Shown: piece after piece, positions 1-12,437 of the stretch
Numbering within the stretch: position 1 is the first letter of the stretch
Layout of the letters: each line of letters begins with the position of its first letter
Source: Endothia cerciana
Lineage: Eukaryota; Ascomycota; Sordariomycetes; Diaporthales; Cryphonectriaceae
DNA length: 64,000 bases
Assembly (NCBI GenBank): GCA_026119935.1
Contig: JALRMH010000006.1
Location: 558,001 to 622,000, forward strand
Reading direction: 5' to 3'
Notes under the pieces: model-generated
What the model was told of the DNA's origin: nothing
The model's input: the letters and a program-made list of their open reading frames with translations, nothing else
Database searches by the model: none
Program-made: the position numbers and the translations under genes

Positions 1-326
1 TCAGTCCATCTCTTTCCTAGCCCTTGAGGATCTCCCTGGACCTCGAGGATTCTCTGAGCAAAGTGCCTGAGTTCTGAGTGGCTAGGTGGGAGCCCTAGGC
101 TTTCCTGGATGAGGATCTATTCAGCCAACTTCTTTTCCTGAGTAATAAAAAGCCTTTGCTGATGTTGATGGGCTGATTTATGCGATTCCTTTCCTGCCAG
201 GCGATGGTGAAGAGTAGTCCTTGGGATCCCGTACTTGCGTGAGGCTCGTTTCTGAGACAAGCCCTTTTTGACAGCCTCGATGGCCTGGGCTAGCTCAGAT
301 TCGGTATATGGCTTCATAATGGTCAT
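1..326 (-). pseudogene. Pogo/Fot1-like (Tc1-mariner) transposase, N-terminal part, decayed and cut by window edge
   Basis: Reading the minus strand from the ATG at 326 gives a helix-turn-helix of the psq/pogo type: Y-T-E-S-E-L, then A-x-x-K-Y-G-I-P-x-T-T-L-H-x-R. This is the DNA-binding start of Fot1/pogo transposases. An in-frame TAG at 119-117 stops it after about 70 codons. The same frame continues past the stop with a CENP-B/Tc5-like helix-turn-helix, including Q-G-D-P-x-x-L-G-K-R-W, and runs off the window at position 1. The stop sits where relatives have Trp, so one G-to-A change (TGG to TAG) explains it, as RIP would. The DDE catalytic domain, if still present, lies outside the window. 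Upstream, the sequence ending at 451 next to a TA (452-453) could be the terminal inverted repeat and target site, but the other end is not visible. The family call is firm; the boundary is a guess. Confidence 0.8.
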
Positions 327-453
327 ATCAAGGTCTTGTGAAGAGATGAAGTTATTTGGATAAGAATTGGTTGAGAAAAGTTTATAAAAGTAGAGGTGGT
401 GGAAATGGCGGTGTGGCTGGCCAGGGGTGTCCACAAGGGGGTGCTTTGACTTA

Positions 454-1782
454 TAAAATCACAGCTCCAGCCAGCTTGAAGAACCAGCTGCTCAATTACC
501 AACTTGAACAGCGAGAATATTCAGATGAAGGATCTCAAAACGAAGGCCTCTCAGCTTTCAGATTCGAGGAGAGAACGAGTCTAGAAGCGTCTAGCAAATT
601 AGGTATGTTGCTATAGTTCTTCAAGCCCTGCATATCGAATTCAGCATGGGACAACCACCTTCTATAGCGCACCGATTGGCTCGCTCACCATATACAATCA
701 TACATAGGTAGTCCCTTGCAGTGGATACAGCGACATCACTTGTATTGCAACCTATTAGCTGATTCCACATGGCATCCCTTGAGTTCAGAACCAACGGCGT
801 CAACAGAACATGGCTTAGAAAAGGGGAGCGAAGACCAGACACCAGCGATGTATATCATCAGCAAGCCCCCACACCCCCAGCTTGCCGGCCGGAACTCCTA
901 CCTAAGTAACCAAGCTCTAGATGATAAATGACTGCAGAGACCTTGATTGTACTGTTAATAGTATCCTAGAGAGCTATAACAAGCCACTCCATTTTCGCCT
1001 CAGCTGCCCAGGTGATTCCCAACCCTCGACTTGTTTCTTAGAAGCTCGGTTGCAGTTTAGTCACTTGAGTGACTACAGTAGTTTCATGAAACAATCTTTC
1101 GGTCTCTAGTTACTTTTGTTACACAATTGTTCAGGCAGAAACCCTACATGTTAGCAACAGTCTTCAGGGGCAGTTATACCCCGGGATGTCATCCCTGAAT
1201 ACCTTCAATATAAAGGAAATTTGGACCTCATAGTGAAGTAAATATCTTATAAAAAAAGTATTTCACATTTACTATTCCTCAGGCCTAGTCTGTGATGACT
1301 CCCAACAACGTCAGGGGATTTTCGACCCTGACAGAGAAACTCTCTTGGAATCTCTCATTCTTTGAGGTTGCGATTTGCACTATCCTAGTCAGTTGAGTAT
1401 ATTGAACCTTCACCCAGTGCATAGTTCTGGGGTGAAAGCTCACCACCATTCAGGACTGCAGTCACCGGCAAACATAGTATACATAAAAAATCACTGTGGA
1501 AAGTTCTCAGTGAAACTGTCTCATCTGAGTTGCAGGTAAACCATGCTAATGGGCCACTTTGCAACAGAGCCACCTCCTACAACTATTTGACAGTGCCAAA
1601 CGCTGCCAACTCTGCAGTCTCAACTCTCGCCGACCCTTCAACCAAACAATCTTTCAAACAAACCTCTGTGGACGTTGCCAAAGTTTTCTCAAGTTGACGA
1701 GCTTGTCTTGAATATTCCACGGGTTGTCTTCTGACTTTCTTACCGAATTCTACCACATACTGTCCTCACCCAAATCACTTAT
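454..1782. other. No gene recognised (right flank of the transposon relic)
   Basis: Moderately AT-rich sequence with only short random reading frames on both strands. I see no conserved motif, tRNA or repeat. The last 150 bases before 1783 may be the old promoter of the dehydrogenase relic. Confidence 0.5.
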
Positions 1783-2661
1783 GATGTATGCACTCCGCGC
1801 TGCCCTCTGCACCACCAAGCTGGCCGTTGTGTCACGTTCCAGCTTCGTCCTCGGCTGACGTACAGATATCCGCAGTCTCACCGTCTCCTATCCGGTCTCC
1901 AAGCAGAGTGCCGTCCAGCAGAAGGAGGTCCCCATGTGTGTCTGTGTATTCTCCTGATGCGAAGGGAGTCGATTCTTCAAAGGGCTTATACACCAGCATA
2001 CCCGTCACACAGCGCGATGGCAAAGTTCATGCTGCCCCCGCAATCCCTCCTACGAACGAGATGGAGGACCTGTCCATCCTCGACGAGGCCGCCCGCGGGC
2101 TTCACCAAAAGCCGGGTCTTGCCATCACGTTCCTTGAGGTAGACGTGCGGGATGAAAAGGCAATTGGTGCCGCTGTCAACCAGGTCGTGGAGCTTCACGG
2201 CGCCCCCGACGTCCTCATCAACTCTGCTGGAATCGCTGATTCGAACCCCCCCCGCCGAGCCTTACTACCCGGACATGTTCCGACGCCTGATAGATATCAA
2301 CCTGAACGGCTCATTCTTCATGTCCCGGGCTGTCGGCCGCGCGATTATAAAGGCTGAGAAGAAGGTTTCGGCCATCCTGGTCGCCTCCATGTCCGGGTCC
2401 ATCGTCAACTACCCGCAAGAGCAATCTTGCTACGACGCCTCCGAGGCCGGCATCATCCAGCTCGGCAAATCGCTCGCCCGCGTAGTGGGCCAAATACAAC
2501 ATCCGGGTGAATTGCGTCTCTCCCGGATACATGGACACCGCACTCAACAAGGTCCCCCCACCCAGGCTCGCCTCGGAAACATTGACGAGCTCAAGGCCTC
2601 TGGGTATTCCCGGCTTCCGACGCCCTCGCAGTGTTTTGACGATGGAACACCCACTCCATAG
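1783..2661 (+). pseudogene. Short-chain dehydrogenase/reductase (SDR), decayed
   Basis: The remains of a classical SDR are spread over three frames. In order they are: a segment with V-L-I-N-S-A-G-I (the usual NNAG strand, about 2205-2235); a second frame with L-N-G-S-F-F-M-S-R-A-V-G and S-M-S-G-S-I-V-N (about 2300-2430); and a third frame with N-I-R-V-N-C-V-S-P-G-Y-M-D-T (about 2495-2545). Frameshifts fall at the C run near 2247-2255 and near 2482. A TAG follows the second shift where relatives have Glu of the A-E-W motif. The active-site YxxxK reads Y-D-A-S-E, so the catalytic Lys is gone (AAG to GAG). The glycine-rich TGxxxGxG nucleotide motif is missing, and in-frame TGA codons lie in the leader after the ATG near 1783. 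The product belonged to the sorbose-reductase/arabinitol-dehydrogenase-like branch by appearance. It cannot make an active enzyme. Confidence 0.8.
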
Positions 2662-3131
2662 TTACACCAAGACCTTGCCTGAGCCAACTGCACATACCAG
2701 CCAGCAGCAGGTGTGAGAATTGCTGTCTCGAGGCATATGAGACGTCAACAGAAGAGAGACTCTTTCTGTCTTGAGCAACGCAAGTGAGAACTACAGGAGC
2801 CAGGCGGTGGCCAGCATCACTCAGGAACTAAAAAAAGAAACCGAGGAAGAAAGAAAAGAAAAAAACCTCACCTCCGCAATAAAGGGGAAGAGACCGGCCT
2901 AGTGTAAGCCTCTGAACCGGCACCGGTATGTGCGATACGTGAATGCCCGTAGCGAATGGCATTCTCAAAAGTATATACAACTAAATGATAGAATATAAAG
3001 CTCCCGAATTTGTCCGCGACGAAATCGCTATGTACGCCAAGAACCCGCCCCCCTCCCCAAGTATGTATGCACATGCGGGAATCTCATCGAATCTAGACTT
3101 CCCACTAACCTCTCTGCCGCCTGTTGCCCCG
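2662..3131. other. Intergenic, 3' flank of the glucanase gene
   Basis: Nothing recognisable apart from an A-rich stretch near 2829-2866. It probably holds the 3' untranslated region of the minus-strand GH55 gene. Confidence 0.5.
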
Positions 3132-5726
3132 CTAACCCGTCTTGAATGAGATGATGTTGGACTGGTACACGCCCTCGTTATCCTCCCAGCCGGCGACCTG
3201 CGTGCCGGCGTTGTCAATCATGCTTGTCGAGCCGATCGTGTTGACGGAGTACATGTTGATGTTGGACAGCGTGCCCTGCAGCCTGATGATGCGCGACTGG
3301 CACTGCTCGCTGGTTGCGAAGGTGGAGCAGTCTGTTGACCACCAATGTTAGTAAGTTTCTCGAGATGCCAGAGACAAAAGTACGTGGGGTGGGGTGGGGT
3401 GGGGGAGGAAACGCACTCTGCTCGTAGTTGTCGAACCAGGAGTAGTGGTTCGCGCCGTAGATGAAGATGTCCGACGAGTCCATGATGCGCAGGCCCCAGG
3501 CCTCCTCACAGTTGCCAGTGACACCGTCGCAGTCGAACGTCGGGTCCTGGAGCGTGGTGTTCGCCGTGAACGGCACGAGGGCGCTCGGCAGGGGCTGGTA
3601 GTACGGCGTCTCCGTCTGCAGCTGCGAGGCGAAGATGTTGGTCGTGGCGGCGAACTGGTACTGGTAGAGCGCGTGGTGCTCGACGGCGGTGCCGACCAGC
3701 CAGAAGGTGCCGGCGGTCGACTCGATGTACATGCCGCGGCCCGAGTACACGGTGATCTGCGTGTCGGAGCTGTCGTCGATGTCGTGATCGGCGGCCCTGG
3801 AGGGTTGGACCGTTAGTCTCAGAGCACACGAGGGAGGATGATTCGGGTCTCGCGTCCGACCTACCAAAGCCACATGTTCTCCATGTACAGCCCGCTCGAT
3901 CCCGCAGTAGCGTGCAGGCTCATGTAGGCCGCGATACACGAGGTGTCGACGGTTGCGCTGCCAGCATCCTTCGGACACTGCGCAACCTGCAGGTCACTGC
4001 CATCATACCCACCAATGCGCGAGTGGACATCCCAGAGGCCGCTTGGCGTACCCGACGGGGCCACGAGATTATACTCAATCAGGACTGCGCCAGCCGTCGC
4101 CCCCTGACCGGATACGATGATGTCGCTTATCGCGACAGAGCCCGACTCGCCCTCGGTGCCGATCTGCAGCAGGACCTGGGGAGTGTCGATGTCCTCGAAG
4201 TAAGAGCCCGAGGCCATGAGGACGGGGAAGGTCTCTCCGACGATCTTGGTACCCGCGGGGACCGACAGGGTGCTGGTGATGAGGTATAGGCCGTAGTCAA
4301 TGTAGACCACCTGACCTGCGCTGGCGGCGCTGGTGATTGCCGATTGGATGGCCGTCGTGTCGTCCGTGGCTCCATCTCCGACGGCGCCGGCGGTGCGCAC
4401 GCTGACGAAGTCCGACGATGAGAGGGTCTCGTATTGGGGCTTGGATTGGGTGTAGTAGCTGCTACCGGATCCGAGAAGAGCAGCAGGCCGGCTGTTGGCC
4501 GTGATGGTGTCCATGGTATCAGTCGGTCCCGAGGTCAGCGTGTAGGTGTGACCCTCTGCCCATGCAGCGACCGTTGTAGTCCCGCCGGCAAGGACGGTGC
4601 CGCTGTCGTTCTCGATCGCGACCGGGGTATTGCTCAGAACGACGTTCTCCAGGAGGAGACTGCCGTTCGTAGTCGAAGAGGAGGATGTGTCATAGGCTGT
4701 CTTGATACCCACATCAACGTTCGTGAAGGTGCTGTCGATGACGATCACAGAGCCGACGACCTGGTCGGACGACGAATCCAGGGACATGTCAATACCCAGG
4801 GGGGCATTGTTGATGGTGAGATTCATGAAGGTCCAGTCCCAGTCCCACAACATCTGGATAGCGGCCGTGCCCTGGTTGTTGAACTCCAGGTTGCGCATGG
4901 TGTACTGCTGGTTGCCAAACTGCGCACCATACGCACCACCGTTGAAGGTCACGTCGGTCATGAAGCCGCCGCTGCCAGACTCCATGAACATGCCGACATG
5001 GACGACACCAGAGGTTGTTGGCATGTTGAAGACCACATTCTGGAGCGAAGTCGCCTGCGACACAGGCCAGTGGATACCTGTGCAGGCGGTCGTGGCAGCA
5101 ACGTCTGTCGTGTCGATGATGAGGTTCCGGACCGAGGTGTAGAACACATTCGTGGACACCCAGTTCAGATCCGAGCTGTAGTATGGGTTGGCGTCAATGA
5201 GACCAAACCCAGACATGTCGGCCGAGGCCTTCAGCGTGGGTGGGTCGGTGGCATCGCCGATAAGCTGTGTGAAGTAGTCCGGGTAGATGGAGGTGGAGAT
5301 GAGGTAGGTTCCAGACGGGAAGTAGACAACCGCCGGTGTCGCCGTGGTAGAATCCTGTGGAGTGTCAGTAAGACTCAACTCGACTTGTATGGCGTCAGGG
5401 TTTACGAGGGCCAAACCCCGGATGGGGCAACTTACACATCCCTCTCCACACCGACTCCCCGCGTCGATAGCAGCGTTTATAGCGGCTGTGTCGTCGGTGG
5501 TTCCATCACCTGGTGAGACCTGTCAGCACCTCTCCCCAAGCACACACAGCCTATATCCTGTCGGCATACCCGCGGCACCATAGTCCATGACATTTCTGAA
5601 CACAACATAGTCGGATCCAGCATAGGGGGCCACGCCCTGATGGGCAATATCTTCCATCCACCATGCTGCATGGGCGTTGAACGGAAGGCTGGCAACCGCC
5701 AGGACAAGGTGAAGGAATGAACGCAT
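3132..5726 (-). CDS. Secreted GH55 exo-beta-1,3-glucanase (766 aa, 5 exons)
   Basis: Glycoside hydrolase family 55 enzymes release glucose from beta-1,3-glucan outside the cell, in wall remodelling, nutrition or attack on other fungi. Exons on the minus strand: 5726-5570, 5509-5436, 5354-3865, 3796-3417, 3331-3132. They sum to 2301 nt with GT...AG introns of 60, 81, 68 and 85 nt. The start gives a signal peptide ending in F-N-A-H-A at about residue 20. The family's two pectate-lyase-like beta-helix halves each open with the typical motif: G-D-G-T-T-D-D-T-A-A-I near residue 55 and G-D-G-A-T-D-D-T-T-A-I near residue 403. The C-terminal half has W-F-D-N-Y-E-Q-N-C followed by a conserved C-Q segment, also typical. 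Length fits the family (about 750-800). No defect is seen. A TATA box lies about 120 bases upstream. Family assignment is firm; the substrate is inferred from the family. Confidence 0.93.
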
Positions 5727-5846
5727 CGTCAACCAAGGACTCAGCATGAAGAAGGGAAGGGAACGAAACACGGGCGTATCCAAACAGGGGATGCGGACCT
5801 TGAAACGAGGACGATGGGACGAGCACCATATGGCACTGCCACGCAG

Positions 5847-5852
5847 TATATA
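5847..5852 (-). promoter_or_regulatory. TATA box of the GH55 gene
   Basis: TATATA on the minus strand, about 120 bases upstream of the ATG at 5726, a normal spacing for a fungal gene with a short leader. Confidence 0.5.
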
Positions 5853-8800
5853 GGCAAACAGTTCTGGATGGGCTTTATGGGCAAAACCACAAAGAGACTG
5901 AAATAGGGTGGCATATCTGCTGGCATCTTGCCATCCCTGGGCAGGAGTGGAGGCGCACGGGGCCAATGCGGCGAGTTAGCAAGGGATGGGTACATGCCAC
6001 TGCGTAAATTTGGCCACGCCCAGGTACGGAGCATCGTGACATCGCGAGGCCAGCCACCTTCCCAGAGGGTGCGGGCAACAAGGGATACCATCGAATGGGG
6101 TCCGGCCAAGGGGCCGGAGGCAGCCGAGCTGTGATGCCCGCCTGCATGCCTCTTCTCAATTGTGTGGAGAAGGACTATTGGAGCGTGGCCTGTCCTGCAG
6201 TCACAACCTGTGCTAATATGGCCACTTGACTTTCGAACGCCGAGGGCGCTGGACCATTGCCTCATGAGACCCGTGGTCTTGGAGGGACGTGTCATGGCAC
6301 GCCACATGGGCCACATGCGTGCCTCTCCTAGGTACCGCGGTTGAGACCGCCGGCAACGCCCCTACCCGCAGCACCTGACTTGTTCACCCTCCCAAGCTCG
6401 TCAGCAGAAAAGGAGGGCGGGGGGGTTGGCGCTGAGGAGGGCTGCAGACTGTATTAGCGACGCGGCTTCTAAATGCCAGGAGACCAGATTTCAGATTCTA
6501 CAAGGCGGCAATATGTGCCGACAAATCCTGGAGCGGCCCGCGATGATTCGTCGCCGCAAGATTTCAGGGACGAGGCATTCCCAAAGGGTCTTCAACCACG
6601 CCGGAGATTTGGTGGTGGCAGGACTGGGAGGGTTGTCGAGACCCACCCCCCGCCTGGTCCGGCTTCGCCAGCCCGACGGAGAGATGTTGATAAGGCCCCA
6701 CCAGTCGCGGGACTGAGACGCACCATTCCCCACTGCTCGGTCCCTCTTTTCGGGTGATCACTGCAAGTGATCTGGCCCGGCATCTAGACCTGTCGTCAGG
6801 GGAGGGGGGGGTAAAATTGCAAGGCTGCCTGCTCTCAAAGGACAAGGCGGAAGGAATGGTTTCATTGGGCAACGGCTAAATACTGGCTGGTAGAGCAGGC
6901 AATTGGACCCCCCCCCCCCCCCACCGGACATTCCTGGCCAGTGCCTCAGCACGGGACGACGTCGGCCGATTTGAGCTGGTCCTGCAGATGCCATGAATAG
7001 AACCGACGATCAGCATATGAAGACCGATGGGTCGTGCAGCACCTGCGCGTTGGGAGCGGGAGTCATCGGCTCGCCCAAGAAGGAAGGCAGGACGTCCATC
7101 CCCAGAGAGACCCATGGGCCTGGGACGGATATGTATAGCCAGACTTAAGGCGGCCGAGGTCATCCATCCTGGGAGGAGAAGGATTCAGGCAGTGATCAGC
7201 CAAGGGCAGGGTAGGACAAACGATAGTGGGGGGTGATCGCCAGCGGCCCTTGGCTCTGTCGGTCCGGATGAACAATTCGTCTGCAGCAGCGGTTCGCTCC
7301 ATAGTCCTAGCTGTAGGGAGGCGTGGGAGGGTCACGGGTGGAAACAGGTCAACCCACATGCTCCACGATGCGCACCCGTCTGGGGTGCAGCTGACCCAGC
7401 TCGAGAGACAATACCCGATCAACGATCTCCAGAGGGCACCCGAGTTGATGTCACACACCGTGCACACGCCGTCTCGGTCCGTCTCGGGGTGACGTGTGAC
7501 ATGCTGCACCCCGCATTCTGTGCTGCCCGACAAGAGTGCCGCCAATCTGGTTTACGTCTCTTCTGTGCGGGCCACGGAGTCTCCCGGGGCCCCTCCCCCC
7601 CCCCCCCCCCACCACGCCCGCCTTCGTGCTCCCCCAGCAGCTTCTGATCAACTCCTCGGCTACGCGTCACACACATGCTGCCGGTAGTCGTCCTTGAGGC
7701 TGGGTCGCGTGCCTGGAAATAGCGTCAGCAGGCTTGTATCTTTTCTCCCTCCGCCGGCGTTTCGAATCCTAGATCCTCGACAGATCGTGGCTGTCCAGGT
7801 GGGAGACTTTTTGATAAGTCTTGCCACACCATGGTAGGTAGACGGATCCTACGGGCTCTTCCTCCGCCAAGGGGACCTGATCCCTACCGGCTGGTCTCGT
7901 AGCTGCCATGCTGCTGTTATCCTGGCGGACTCTCTTTTTGTTATTTTCGTCCCTTCGTTGACCGGCCAAGTGCGTGTCGTCCGTGGGGCCATCCCCACTG
8001 GAGAAGACCGCCCCTGCACGAGATGTGTTCACGAGAGTCTGGGCTAGATGGCCTATCGCTAGACCCAACTCGGTGTGTTGTGGTGCTGTAAGCAATTCGT
8101 GCAGAAACCTTGGGCAGCTCATACCAGGATCGGCCCGTCTAAATTAGCTGCCTAGCCGCGCATGGCAGGAAGATGAGAGAGCAAGGAGAAGGGCCGAGCT
8201 GGCGTAGGTGATTCTATGGTCACCACATAGTAGCACCGACGATGCAGCGGTGAGTAGCACTCTGAAATCATTTGCCCTGGTGGAGACTGCCTAGGTATCT
8301 AGGTGAGGAAAATCGGTCCTCGTGAAGTTTCCAAAGTTGATGCTAGCCCCGAAGCCCCTGGATCACTCCCGGTCCCCAGATTTTCCCTAGACTATTGCCG
8401 GAGGCGCCTTTTTGTTCTCGCAGGTGAGTATGTGAGACGCTAGACCAGACCACCTGCCCCTAGTTCCACAGCGGCTTCTCTTGCAGCTTCGGCCGCACTT
8501 CGCTTGTAATAGGCAGCCCCGTCAAGGCTGCTACATACCCAGACCTAGGCAGGCGTAGACAGAATGAGGGGGCCCACAGGTGACAAGGCCATGATCCCTT
8601 CGCTTTGAGACTCTCCGCGTGGGTTTTCTTCTCGGAAATCTCAACGCTGCGGCTGCTTTGACCCGTCTTCCCGCGTGATGCCGGCAGTCTCGGTGATCTG
8701 CTAACGGAGGATGACGAGCCCCATCATCGTCAGATAACAATGGATCGCGCCCTGTCTATGCACTCCGACGTTCCGGATGGCATCCGCTCGCTGCTCGCTC

Positions 8801-11800
8801 ATCTGTTTGGCAGTGCCATGCGTACTCGTTGGCCGTGTGTATCGCAAGGCTTGGAGCCAACCCGCTCCGGGGAGCCCGGACACAGCGGGTTGAACCCCAT
8901 ATACCCAAGGACCACCAGCGGGAATGTTCTTGCTAGGGACGCTCGGGAGGAAGGCAGGAGCCCAGAGAGCCAATGATCAAGTATTGAAACCTGCCTGCTC
9001 ATTTGATGCCTGATATGTGCGTGCTTTCCGTCAAGCCCTCGTGTGGGCCAAGGCCTGCTGGCCCTCTGGCTGAAGCTGCCCATGATGAGCGGCGGCCCTT
9101 TGGTAACAGTCCGGGTGCGGAGCAGCCATCTGGACCCACGTCGAGCCCTCGCCTGCAATCAAATATCTCCCACCGGACGAGGCTCGAGATTTGCCCACCC
9201 CGCCGCGCTGATGACCTCTTTGGCCCACAACCGTAAATGATGGCTCATTCGTCCTCCCTTCGAGAGAGGTCGACACCTGAACACACACGCCGTATTGCAG
9301 TCTGGTGTACACCGCACGTCAAAGTTCGTCTTGGCATCTACACAATCCACCCTGGGTACACGAACAGCGCCTGCTTTCTCCTCAGCTGCTGACGCTGGAT
9401 CGCCGAGGCCGACCGTTTCCGTGTCAAGACCGCCAACGCTGTGCTGCCAGCTTGTGCTTGCCTTTGACCTCTGTAACCTCGCAATACCCGGCCACCTCTT
9501 GATCTTTGGAAAGGGAGGAAGCGTCTAGGATGATTCGCGCACCGAGAACGGGCACATGTCGTAATCAGCCAGCCCTCCTTCCTGTGAGCTGCAGCATTCG
9601 CTGACCGATGTGTTTTGTGCAAGTATCACCGGTAAGCTAGCCTCCTAAGTAGATATGGGGCCACAATCCCCGAGCCATCATACGCTATGCCCCGACAGAA
9701 TCAACTTGACGTCCGGCTGAGCCAGCAAGGCCGAGACTGTTGCCTGGCTAGGTGTTCATCCCGCCAGCGCCGCCCGCACGCCGAGAGCGAGCTTCTCAGA
9801 GAAGGCGACAGAACAAACCGTCGGGATGCTCTTCTCCCTCGCGACCAGACTCAGCCCGCGAGCGCGTGCGGCAGTGATAGCACTGCCTGGGTGCTGATAT
9901 ATCCGGCAACAACCTTGTGACCATGCTAACGACCAAGGAGGGGCGCCAGAGGAGGTGCGCCCGCCGAGGATGCTAGCTTCTCATCGAGCCCGCCGCCTTC
10001 TTACGGGGTCTGGTAGGTGGTGAATTCGCCTTGGCAAGCATGTGCCCGTCCGCTGCTGGCGAATCTGCCGAGCAGGCCTGGACCCCGAGCTCAAACATGT
10101 CTTTCATCCTCGTCATGAGGGCGTGATGAGCCACTGACGAGCGGCAGCAGCCGGGCCACAGCAGCGGCTTGACAGGGCAGTCACTTGACAAGAGGATGTG
10201 GTCGGTCAAGAAGGAGGTCGTCAAGAGCCTCATTGACGAGATTTAGCATACCGTGACGCCGGAAGGGCGAAGCAAGGGGTTATGTGGCTGCTGTAGGACC
10301 CGCATCCCAAGGATGGCCTGAGCAAGACCCGCACCGGCCCCCCTCTGTGCCTGACAAAACCGCCATGGTTGGGTTGGTGGTATCGTTGAGCCATCCAACG
10401 CGTACCTATCTCACTCGCCAGGGCGGCCACGGCCTGCCACCGGCGAAGGCCATCTTGTGGCCATGAGTGCCATGCTTCCAGGTCGGTAAGTCAGTCTTGA
10501 GGGGGCGGCATTGAAGTATGACCTTGATAGGCGTGTACGTGATGGGCCTGATATTCGTCTATGCATCCCGTAGAGCAATGCATCGATGAACCTGAGGCCT
10601 TCTCCGCATCTTGCCGTGGCCCCAGGCGGTGAACCCCAACGTTCGTGGACGGGGCCCACACCAACCCACCAGGGGCCGCTCCTTTCCCCGGATTTTTGAA
10701 GTATCTGGGGATCATGGGTTCTCCAATTTGACTTCCCCGGATTCTCTCCCTCTGACCCCCATCATCCCCACACCCTATCTAGGCATAATCTCGTGGGAGT
10801 CCGTTCCTTGGGGTCGTTCCAGAAAACATGTCCTCGACTTCGAACGGGACCACGTCGTGGGCCCAACCGTCGACGACCACAAGAGGCAAACCTGTGACAT
10901 AAAGCGTATGATAATAGACACACGATGATTGGATGGCGACCCGCTCTAGCTTCAACCCTGCAGCGGGTGGGCGGCCGGGGGGGGGGGGGCTTGCATCAGT
11001 GCGTCCCGGAATCGACTCGATCCATTGTACGGATGCCATTTGCAATGCCGAGGAGGGCATGTGGAAGCCCCCTCTTTTCGCTACTTTAGCCTTCCAATCT
11101 TCCACACCGGGGAGGCTGGAAGCTTGTTCCCTGCCGCATCGTCCACCCTGTGCCCTTCCCCAATGCGGAGACAACATCACCCGTCGGAGTTCTCTCGTGA
11201 GGATGGCTGGAGAAATTCGATCCGTAGTTGTGGAAGGGGGACGGCGGGCATGGTCGGGCAACTGCAGGTGCTGATCCAGAGGTGTTCCTGCTAGCGGGCG
11301 AGGGGTGGGATCACCACCAGCTACCGCCAAGTCGTGGCCATGACGGTACGGCGCACCGGGCAGAGAGGCCCGCCAGCCTTGACCAGAGCTGCACCGGCCA
11401 GCCCCTCCTGCCGTTTGCATCCAATCCTCGAGGGGGGGGTGGCAGCAACTGTACGGACGTAAAGGGGCAACTTAGTCATGAGGGATGACGTCGTTCGCCC
11501 GCGTACTATTGCTTCTGTGGGTGCCGTGGCGTTGCAGGTTTTCAGGCCCAGCGAACGGACGAACGAACGGACCTCGAGGTTTCGAGTCCGCAGGGTAACG
11601 GTGTGGTGCTTACTGCTGAGAGCCAGGGCCCCCCTCACCCCACCACCCCCTGTAGCACCCCCTCCAACTACTACAGCACGGTCCGCCCAACTCCGCCCTT
11701 GTCTGCCCACCTCCAAACGTCCCGTCCCCACCTCCGCATTTTCCCTCCTCTCCCTTCACAGCTGCAAGTTTCCATTGCGGAGTACGGGTCAACAGGAAAG

Positions 11801-12381
11801 GGAACAGAACAACGCAAAGGAAGAGGACGGCTGCGCTCCACTTTCTGACGCGCGCCAACAACCAGCTCGACTGGACCTTCTCCACGCCCGGAATAGCAAG
11901 AAAGGGCGTCTGCGGTTGTTGCGATTGACTCTTGACGAGAGAAAGGTCATTGAGGAAGAGGAGGTGCAAGCAGCAGCAACGACAAACAGTGACTGTCTTT
12001 GTCCTGGCTCCTTTTCTTGGTGGCCCACTGCATCGTCTCTCTGGTCTTTCTCCCCCACCACGCAACCGCCTCTCTTGTCATAATTATCCATATTCTCTTG
12101 CCAGCAACCCCCCCCCCCCCCGCCTTGTCTACTTTCGGTTGCCCAGATCTCCTCTCAGGCATCCCTCCTCACCACGTCCCCCATCTCTATCTGGCTCTCC
12201 ATCGACAGCCAGCAGCCTTCCCGAGCCCAAGCCAGCCAGGCCCTCATCGTCTCCAGCCCACACCTAGATCAAAGTCTGGGCCAAGCCGGTCGGAGTCTGG
12301 CCCCAACGACCAAGTCTCACCAGGCTGCGGAGACAAGCGTTTCTTTCCATCGAGAATTGATCAGCGAGCCTCAGCCCGGCC

Positions 12382-12437
<56 letters not shown>

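Noticed and set aside
4434..5516. 360-codon plus-strand open frame
   Set aside because: Antisense shadow of the GH55 gene, whose beta-helix motifs and spliced frame are clear on the minus strand.
7751..7775. TTCGAATCC resembling a tRNA T-loop
   Set aside because: No flanking T-stem, acceptor or anticodon arm could be built.
10779..11420. 213-codon minus-strand frame upstream of the C2H2 gene
   Set aside because: Contains a translated homopolymer (poly-Pro) and nothing conserved; not supportable.
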